A stretch of 64,000 nucleotides of DNA from Papillibacter cinnamivorans DSM 12816 (GTDB taxonomy: Bacteria > Bacillota > Clostridia > Oscillospirales > Oscillospiraceae), in assembly GCF_900176335.1 (NCBI RefSeq), contig NZ_FWXW01000009.1, positions 3,437 through 67,436 of the forward strand, read 5' to 3'. This document shows positions 58,918-64,000 of this stretch, piece by piece. The notes below the pieces were generated by a model, which was given only the letters and a program-made list of their open reading frames with translations, ran no database searches and had not been told where the DNA came from. The position numbers and the translations under genes were made by a program. Numbering within the stretch: the first letter of the stretch is position 1; each line of letters begins with the position of its first letter.

Positions 58918-59940
58918 ATGTCAAACAAAATCAACAAGGTCAATTGGGAACTGATTGAGGAGTACAAGAAGAAGGAAGATTTCATGTGCATCTGGAACGC
59001 ATATGGACTTCCCGAGGTCACCGACCCGACCCACACCGCTTACGCCACCTCCGATGTGGACGTACAGCCCAGATGGAAGACTTGGGATAAGATCCCCATT
59101 TCCACCACCATTACCGGAGCCTTTTACAGCAAGCGCGTAAACCCGAATCATCCTCAGACGCCCGAGGAAATTTATCAGTCCGCCAGGGAGGTCTGCCAGG
59201 CCGGAGCGCCCATCGTACATATCCATGTCCGCGACAAGGACGGATACAGCGTCCTGGATCCGAAGCTTTTTCACAGTGTTATCGATCCCCTGCGCAAGGA
59301 ATTTCCGAAGACCGTGTTTGACGGCTGCATGGTGCCCTTCCAGGCCGGCGAGTGGGCGAAGATGATCGAGTGCCTGCAGGACGGCCTCCTGGATGTGACT
59401 CCCATCAACACCGTTGCCGCTTACTGCGGAGATACCCTCTTCTGCAAGCCTCCTCATGTCATGATCGAAAAAACCCGTATCGTCCAGGAGTACGGCGTAA
59501 AACCCCAGATCGCCGTGTATTCCGACGGAGATATCGACAACGCCGACCGTTATCTCATCAAGACCGGTTTGCTGGATAAGCCCTATCACTGGATCATTCT
59601 TCCCACCCTGCCGGGCGGAAGCCCCATGCAGAGCCCCCACGCCATGGTCACCGGATTCATTCACCTCTATGATCAGATTATGGCGATTGACCCCGATTCT
59701 CAGATCATGGTCTGCGCCGCCGGCCGGGCCTCCAGCCATCTGGCCACTCTTGCCGCCATGATGGGCTGCGCCATCCGGGTCGGCATGGAAGACACCGTCT
59801 GGAAATGGCCTCATAAAAATGAAAAAATCACCAACAACGCGGAGCATTTCAAAACCATGAAGCAGTTGGTTTCTCTTCTGGGCCGCGAAGTCGCCACCTC
59901 CAACGAGTATCGTCGTTCCATCGGCCTGCCTGAGAAATAA
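58918..59940 (+). CDS. Beta-keto acid cleavage enzyme (BKACE, DUF849), cassette 2
   Basis: A 340-residue BKACE, closely similar over its whole length to 9604-10620: the N-terminal KVNWELIEEYKKKEDFMCIW, STTITGAFYSKRVNPNHP, the zinc motif VHIHVRDKDGY (about residue 100), and GMEDTVWKWPHKNEK. It should condense a beta-keto acid with acetyl-CoA to acetoacetate and an acyl-CoA. ATG with AAGGAGG upstream. It is the first gene behind promoter 2 and is followed after 56 bases by the SDR gene. Confidence 0.92.
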   Translation: MSNKINKVNWELIEEYKKKEDFMCIWNAYGLPEVTDPTHTAYATSDVDVQPRWKTWDKIPISTTITGAFYSKRVNPNHPQTPEEIYQSAREVCQAGAPIVHIHVRDKDGYSVLDPKLFHSVIDPLRKEFPKTVFDGCMVPFQAGEWAKMIECLQDGLLDVTPINTVAAYCGDTLFCKPPHVMIEKTRIVQEYGVKPQIAVYSDGDIDNADRYLIKTGLLDKPYHWIILPTLPGGSPMQSPHAMVTGFIHLYDQIMAIDPDSQIMVCAAGRASSHLATLAAMMGCAIRVGMEDTVWKWPHKNEKITNNAEHFKTMKQLVSLLGREVATSNEYRRSIGLPEK

Positions 59941-59996
59941 AGTCTTTTCCCGCTGACAGGCGGTAAATAAATAATATAGACTGTGAGGGTAACAAA

Positions 59997-60809
59997 ATGG
60001 GTAGATTGGACGGAAAAGTGGCCATTGTAACCGGTGCCAGTTCAGGTTTTGGGCGTGCAATTGCAAGAACATATGCCAGGGAAGGCGCCAAGGTTGTCTG
60101 TGCGGATTTAGTCAGCAGTGTCCCAAGGGCGGGTTTTGAGACCGATCCGGAATTTGATACGGATGCCGCCATCAGAAAAGACGGCGGAGAGGCGATTTAT
60201 GTCAAGTGCGACGTTACAAAAAATGAAGATGTAAAAAACTTATTTGAGCAGACCATTAAAAAATACGGAACTCTGGATATCCTGACAAATAACGCCGGAG
60301 TATACCGCGGTGCCAATCTGATGTACAAAATTCCTGTGGAAGATCTGGAAGCTTGCCTCGAAGTCAACGTCAAAGGCATGTGGAGAATGTGTCAGAATGC
60401 GATTCCTATTTTCATTGAAAAAAATAAGGGAAAGATCGTCAACATCGTTTCCACAGCAGGATTAAACGGAACACCCACGCAGGCGCCTTACAACACTTCC
60501 AAAGGAGCGGCTGCAAACTTGACTCAGACAATGGCAATTGAATACGGCGTAAATAATATCAACGTAAATGCAGCCTGTCCGACATACTGTAAAACCTCTC
60601 TTACAAAGGCATTTTTCGAAGATCCGACATTCAGAAAAATGGTCGAGGATAAGGTTCCCATGCATAGATGGGGCGAAACTCAGGATGTCGCAAACCTGGC
60701 CCTATTTCTGGCCTCCGAAGAATCCAACTACATAACGGGGGCGCTCATTCCTGTAGATGGCGGAGAGGTTCTTAGTTGTTTCACAAATAAGGACTTCGGG
60801 TTTAGGTAA
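59997..60809 (+). CDS. SDR-family NAD(P)-dependent dehydrogenase (cassette 2)
   Basis: A 270-residue classical SDR, paralogue of 10676-11509. It has TGASSGFGRAIA (cofactor), NNAGVYRG, IVSTAGLNG with the catalytic serine, and YNTSKGAAAN with the Tyr-Lys pair, ending ITGALIPVDGGEVLS. Probable role: interconversion of a beta-hydroxy acid and the beta-keto acid used by BKACE. ATG with GAGGG upstream. The base composition is more AT-rich than that of the cassette 1 copy. Confidence 0.88.
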   Translation: MGRLDGKVAIVTGASSGFGRAIARTYAREGAKVVCADLVSSVPRAGFETDPEFDTDAAIRKDGGEAIYVKCDVTKNEDVKNLFEQTIKKYGTLDILTNNAGVYRGANLMYKIPVEDLEACLEVNVKGMWRMCQNAIPIFIEKNKGKIVNIVSTAGLNGTPTQAPYNTSKGAAANLTQTMAIEYGVNNINVNAACPTYCKTSLTKAFFEDPTFRKMVEDKVPMHRWGETQDVANLALFLASEESNYITGALIPVDGGEVLSCFTNKDFGFR

Positions 60810-60861
60810 TCAAAATTTCTTCTGGTGTAGGGAATGAAAATTTTCTAAAATACCTAAAAAG

Positions 60862-60897
60862 TATGTTGAGCCCGCACGAATGTGCGGGCTCAACATA
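60862..60897. terminator. Bidirectional terminator between SDR and regulator
   Basis: A 16-bp perfect stem, TATGTTGAGCCCGCAC, with loop GAAT. It separates the convergent SDR and XRE-cupin genes. Confidence 0.88.
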
Positions 60898-60910
60898 CAA
60901 TCTTTTCAAT

Positions 60911-61492
60911 TCAGAAGGAAGGCGGCGTAACCGCGCCGATAAATACTCCTTCGCGGTTTGGGGACGGGTTATACCAGATATGCGGAGTAGTGCTGGCGTG
61001 ATAGATGGTATCTCCCGCATTCAGGTGATACATTTCCCGCATACCCGTATCCGGATCGATCAGAGTCACATCAAACTGCCCTTCGATCACATAACAGAAT
61101 TCCTCCCCTGCGTGCTGCATCGGCCCAATAGTCGCTCCGGGCGGCACGCGGAATAATACCGGCTCTATCAGCTTCTCATGAGGATTTCGTACCAGAAGCA
61201 AGGCGGTAGTACCCTCCGCGTCTCTTCCGTTGCCAAGCGAAACGGCTTCCGCCAAGGTAACCACGCGGTCCGAAAAAGAGTTGTTTTCCACAAGGTCCGC
61301 CATTGTCATACCATAAACCGCCAGAAGCTGCTGAAGCTTTGAGAGGCTTATGCCTGAACGTCCGTTTTCCAGCATGGACAAGAAGGGACTGGAACACTCC
61401 ATTCGCTCGGCAACCTCTTTTAAAGTCATCTTCTTTTTTTTCCGAATCTGCTTTAATTTTTGTCCAATTAATAGTAGGTTTGCTTCATTCAT
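60911..61492 (-). CDS. XRE-family regulator with C-terminal cupin (cassette 2)
   Basis: A 193-residue paralogue of 7673-8242. The HTH covers residues about 8-62 (LKQIRKKKKMTLKEVAER, CSSPFLSMLENGRSGIS), and the cupin about 115-190 (GPMQHAGEEFCYVIEGQFD, AGDTIYHASTTPHIWYN). It is convergent with the SDR gene and read from its own promoter, which carries the same TTGAC-TACTTAATT signature as the two other cassette 2 promoters, suggesting autoregulation plus control of the cassette. Confidence 0.87.
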   Translation of the reverse strand: MNEANLLLIGQKLKQIRKKKKMTLKEVAERMECSSPFLSMLENGRSGISLSKLQQLLAVYGMTMADLVENNSFSDRVVTLAEAVSLGNGRDAEGTTALLLVRNPHEKLIEPVLFRVPPGATIGPMQHAGEEFCYVIEGQFDVTLIDPDTGMREMYHLNAGDTIYHASTTPHIWYNPSPNREGVFIGAVTPPSF

Positions 61493-61544
61493 TCGCTATA
61501 TCCGCCTATCAAAACAGTTTGGTGCATAGGTCCACTATTTACTT

Positions 61545-61573
61545 ATAATACAGTAGAATTAAGTATAAGTCAA
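61545..61573 (-). promoter_or_regulatory. Promoter of the cassette 2 regulator
   Basis: On the minus strand TTGACT (61568-61573), a 17-base spacer and TATTAT (61545-61550). The spacer holds TATACTTAATT, matching the TTTACTTAATT in the promoters at 57424 and 58845. Confidence 0.72.
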
Positions 61574-61635
61574 CATTAATTTCTCTTTCGCTTAACATTA
61601 CTTAATATCTCCATAGATACTCTGTGCCGGAGAAT

Positions 61636-61661
61636 ATATGGCATCGTTTGCGGTTCCACCC
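61636..61661 (+). repeat. Structured intergenic repeat, copy C (half element)
   Basis: ATATGGCATCGTTTGCGGTT and the next six bases match the minus strand of positions 6-31 with two differences over 26 bases. Confidence 0.7.
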
Positions 61662-61717
61662 GAAAAATAAGAGCAAACCGCGCTGTTCAGCCCGGTATGA
61701 TGCCGATTGCAACTATT

Positions 61718-61747
61718 ATATCACAAACGCAAAGTGTTTCGTGATAT
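61718..61747 (+). repeat. Structured intergenic repeat, copy B (hairpin half)
   Basis: ATATCAC, AAACGC, loop AAA, GTGTTT, one bulged C, GTGATAT. It matches the minus strand of the hairpin at 30-59 at 26 of 30 positions. Two changes are a compensatory pair, one turns a G-C pair into a G-T wobble and one is in the loop. It is followed by ATGGCAACGCTGCCGGTT, a diverged version of the copy A/C flank. The whole of 61574-62014 contains such fragments and no gene. Confidence 0.72.
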
Positions 61748-61831
61748 ATGGCAACGCTGCCGGTTGCCCCGAAAGGGGCGAGGCGGACGCGCCGTAGAGT
61801 CTGGTATAATAGGCGCATTGCGGCTCGCGGC

Positions 61832-61848
61832 TATAATATCACAAACGC
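61832..61848 (+). repeat. Structured intergenic repeat, copy D (partial)
   Basis: TATAATATCACAAACGC, one base different from the left arm of copy B with its upstream flank; the right arm is absent. Confidence 0.5.
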
Positions 61849-62014
61849 TGTTCGGAGGAAAATAATTACTTTGTGAATTATTTTAATAATAACAGGTTTT
61901 TTAAGCGAGTCATTGGTATGATTCGTTTATTAAAAGGAATCCGGTATATCTGGTGACGGGGACATGGTAAGCATTGCGCCTTTGCGGAATATAATTGATA
62001 TTGGAGGGTTCAAT

Positions 62015-62398
62015 ATGCCCCGTGAACAGAAATACGCTGTGCAGGATGGTGACGGTATGGAAAGTATTCTTGGAAATTCTCAGTACAAAAGCGGATGGAA
62101 GCGCCTGACCCGGGAAGACGAAACGGAAATCATCACTGCATATAAAAAAATGGAACCCACTGAAAAAAAGCTTACGGAAAAAGTGGCTGCCGAAAAGCAG
62201 GAAATGCAAAAGACGGCCGAGCCTGCCGCTTTGCCCGACAGCGCCGAAATTCTGAAGCTTCTCGCAGAGCTGAACGGCAAAATCGACGATCTGACCCAAT
62301 ATGTAACCAGCCAAGACGACGCTTTCAATACCCTCCTGAATCAGATGAAAGCGGAGGCGGCTTCGGGCCGTAAAGGGTTTGGCTTCCTGAAAAAATAG
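62015..62398 (+). CDS. Hypothetical protein with coiled-coil segments
   Basis: A 127-residue, highly charged, soluble protein. Residues about 35-70 are Lys/Glu-rich and probably helical (KKLTEKVAAEKQEMQKTAE), and residues 75-115 look like a second coiled coil (AEILKLLAELNGKIDDLTQY). No family recognised. The ATG at 62015 has GGAGG eight bases upstream; the upstream in-frame start lies in the repeat-rich leader. It may pair with the next gene, though 230 bases separate them. Confidence 0.6.
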   Translation: MPREQKYAVQDGDGMESILGNSQYKSGWKRLTREDETEIITAYKKMEPTEKKLTEKVAAEKQEMQKTAEPAALPDSAEILKLLAELNGKIDDLTQYVTSQDDAFNTLLNQMKAEAASGRKGFGFLKK

Positions 62399-62628
62399 CT
62401 CTCCCGGGCGGCTTCGGCCAATCGGAATCCTGCTGAAAGCGGTTCGGTTTTTTCGGGTCCTGGTTTGAGTACCATTGAGGGATCGGGACTGTTAGCCTGT
62501 ACACGCTCGTATATAATTGAAGAAGCGCCGAAATCATGTCACTTAATAGGTTCATCAGCGTATATTGTATTAGCATACATTATGCGACGCGGTTAAAGTT
62601 ATAGATTTTGTCTTGGAGTGATAATAAT

Positions 62629-63450
62629 ATGAGCAATGAGGCATTGCCAGTGGTTCTGGATATATTTGCCAGAAGAATATTGGCCAAAGCGGAACTGACC
62701 CAGCAACAGGAGGTATTTCAGGAACAATACACAACCGTCGCTCCCATAACCCCCTTGGGAACAAAAGCCCCCTTGAGACTCTTCATAATCAATCACGATG
62801 CTGACCCGACGGAGGTTCCCAACACCGATTACGGCTCCGCCGTCAAATGCGTGAAGCTCTGCAAGCGGATTCTGGATGAGGATCCCTCGAACACGATTAT
62901 TTGTACTCAAAAGTCCAAGGTGATCATCGACTTCGAACTGATTCTCATCGTGGAATATGAAGACAACACCTTTGACGTGCTGACCCTACCCAGAAACCTT
63001 TCTTCCAGGCTGCATTACAGCGCTGGCACTACGAAAGCATTTGTGGAATCCACCGTGATTGACGCGGCCGGGGCGCCTGTCGTCCAGCACCAGAACGTAT
63101 CCCAGCCTTATGAGGCCCTTGTTATCAGATCCACAGGGGTAAACGCTTACACCAATTTCGAGTACACGGTCAACATTCCGATTTCCAGCTTCAGCACGGT
63201 CCTGAGAAAATGCGAGCTGGACGATCCTTCGCTCCAGTCCTATATCCTGCTCCGGAATCTGGATTACGAAGTGGATGTACTCGATCCGTTCCAGGTTTTC
63301 ATCAACGCAGACAACACCCAAAGCATATGGACCACCGAGGTGGAATTCTCGCTGTACGAGGACATCATCGACAAACTCGGCATCGACCAGGATGTTCGGA
63401 TTCTGGGCACCCCCGAATATGTCTGTACGGACGATTGTTCTTGTCCGTAA
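62629..63450 (+). CDS. Hypothetical protein, Cys-ending, beta-rich
   Basis: A 273-residue soluble protein that I do not recognise. Most of it reads as beta strand (KVIIDFELILIVEYEDNTF, FEYTVNIPISSFSTVL), and it ends in a short Cys cluster, CTDDCSCP. There is no signal peptide. The ATG at 62629 has GGAG ten bases upstream; a TTG at 62608 is the alternative. Structural or surface-coat roles (tail-fibre-like, spore-coat-like) are conceivable but unsupported. Confidence 0.6.
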   Translation: MSNEALPVVLDIFARRILAKAELTQQQEVFQEQYTTVAPITPLGTKAPLRLFIINHDADPTEVPNTDYGSAVKCVKLCKRILDEDPSNTIICTQKSKVIIDFELILIVEYEDNTFDVLTLPRNLSSRLHYSAGTTKAFVESTVIDAAGAPVVQHQNVSQPYEALVIRSTGVNAYTNFEYTVNIPISSFSTVLRKCELDDPSLQSYILLRNLDYEVDVLDPFQVFINADNTQSIWTTEVEFSLYEDIIDKLGIDQDVRILGTPEYVCTDDCSCP

Positions 63451-63476
63451 TCCAATCCCGGTTTAAGAAAAGCGAA

Positions 63477-63502
63477 GGGAGGCGGGCACATGCCCGCCTC
63501 CC
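63477..63502 (+). terminator. Hairpin after the Cys-ending protein gene
   Basis: GGGAGGCGGGCA and its complement meet over CA, a stem of about 11 bp without a T-run. An 11-bp direct repeat (AAAGTCCCGGT at about 63519 and 63550) follows. The rest of 63451-63831 has a promoter and no gene. Confidence 0.5.
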
Positions 63503-63594
63503 GGCTCTGCTTGTCTAAAAAGTCCCGGTGTCCTTTTTCCCGCCGGCGGAAAGTCCCGGTTTGAAATTGGTCTCCATTCCATGGGACAAGTTTC

Positions 63595-63623
63595 TTGCAC
63601 ATTACCGTCTTTTTTTATATACT
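63595..63623 (+). promoter_or_regulatory. Promoter upstream of the glycosyltransferase
   Basis: TTGCAC (63595-63600), a 17-base spacer and TATACT (63618-63623). The leader to the start codon would be about 200 bases. Confidence 0.6.
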
Positions 63624-63831
63624 GTAATAAAATGACGGAAAACGACCCGATCTGCCTTCATTGGGCAGGACAAGCCGGGATGAGCCGATTTTATAAAGTT
63701 CGGTTCCGTGTTATACCGGTTGATTCGCCGGTTTTTCGGGGCGAGGAGAGCCTGGTGCGTCGGTCGTGCCGTCTTGTTTTTAGATTGTTCCGGTGTCTTA
63801 AGTCCGTCCGGGCAGCAATAGAGGTGCCTTC

Positions 63832-64000
63832 ATGAAGCCGTTGGTCAGCGTCATCATTCCTGTATACAATACGGAACCGTATCTTCGCCGGTGCCTTGAA
63901 AGCGTCGTGGCTCAGACATACGATCCCCTGGAGATCATCCTTGTGGACAACGCTTCGACGGACGGCTCCTCTCAAATCTGCCTGGAATTTGCCGAAAGGG
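63832..64000 (+). CDS. Family 2 glycosyltransferase, N-terminal fragment cut by the window end
   Basis: The first 56 codons encode VSVIIPVYNTEPYLRRCLES and EIILVDNASTDGS, the nucleotide-sugar-binding start of GT-A, family GT2 enzymes; the aspartate of VDNAST contacts the donor. GAGGTG lies six bases before the ATG. The remainder is outside the window, so acceptor and polymer cannot be inferred. Confidence 0.88.
   Translation, partial: MKPLVSVIIPVYNTEPYLRRCLESVVAQTYDPLEIILVDNASTDGSSQICLEFAER

Noticed and set aside
63477-63502. Rho-independent terminator with certainty
   Set aside because: The stem is good, but the loop is too tight and no T-run follows; listed only at low confidence.

Overview
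The window reads as a chromosome segment of an anaerobic, moderately GC-rich Bacillota, most likely of class Clostridia. The grounds are strong Shine-Dalgarno sites, frequent TTG and GTG starts (at least eight genes), housekeeping genes of clostridial type (TypA, MtaB, short ABC-F, HPr-like protein), consensus sigma-A promoters, and many oxygen-sensitive fermentation enzymes (2-hydroxyacyl-CoA dehydratase/benzoyl-CoA reductase family, CoA transferases, ADP-forming acyl-CoA synthetase). The genus cannot be fixed from sequence alone.

Layout. 1-7.6 kb: membrane glycosyltransferase, small DMT transporter, an array of palindromes, ABC-F protein, MFS transporter, TypA. 7.7-11.6 kb (minus strand): cassette 1, with an SDR, a beta-keto acid cleavage enzyme (BKACE), an uncharacterised glycine-rich membrane protein and an XRE-cupin regulator. 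11.7-15.6 kb: metallo-hydrolase, cysteine desulfurase, HPr-like protein, MtaB. 15.8-31.5 kb: a carnitine-dehydrogenase-like enzyme, a sigma-54 activator, and a ten-gene catabolic operon read from a near-consensus -24/-12 promoter. 31.6-34.4 kb: tRNA-Arg and an AT-richer accessory island holding a frameshifted pentapeptide protein and a TetR/EF-Ts-paralogue operon. 34.5-37.7 kb: DMT exporter, tRNA-Leu and tRNA-fMet, an LDH/MDH-family enzyme and a decayed second tRNA-fMet. 37.7-40.6 kb: an NMT1/ThiY-like ABC importer behind a diverged TPP-riboswitch-like leader. 41-50.2 kb: a second acyl-CoA gene set (ketopantoate-reductase-like enzyme, CoA transferase, acyl-CoA dehydrogenase, MaoC hydratase, enoyl-CoA hydratase, TetR, ADP-forming acyl-CoA synthetase). 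50.7-57.2 kb: radical SAM protein, UDP-galactopyranose mutase with two sugar-nucleotide epimerases, L,D-transpeptidase, GNAT. 57.4-61.6 kb: cassette 2, carrying the same four families as cassette 1 in a different order. 61.6-64 kb: a cluster of degenerate repeats, two unknown proteins and the start of a family-2 glycosyltransferase.

How the genes may work together (inference). The central operon encodes every step needed to take a 2-oxoacid to its (R)-2-hydroxyacid (PanE-like), to the CoA thioester (family III CoA transferase), to an enoyl-CoA (radical dehydratase with two ATPase activators), then through hydration, oxidation and thiolysis (enoyl-CoA hydratase, FadN-like dehydrogenase, thiolase). 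A BKACE feeds beta-keto acids into the same acyl-CoA pool. The second acyl-CoA set could harvest energy by ADP-forming thioester cleavage. Three BKACE paralogues and two copies of the unknown membrane protein suggest specialisation on beta-keto acids, possibly of the carnitine or amino-acid type.

The least expected elements are the hairpin array at 2352-2636, a structured repeat family at both ends of the window with compensatory base changes, the EF-Ts paralogue in a TetR operon, and the dual-activator dehydratase/reductase whose smaller subunit seems to lack one cluster cysteine.
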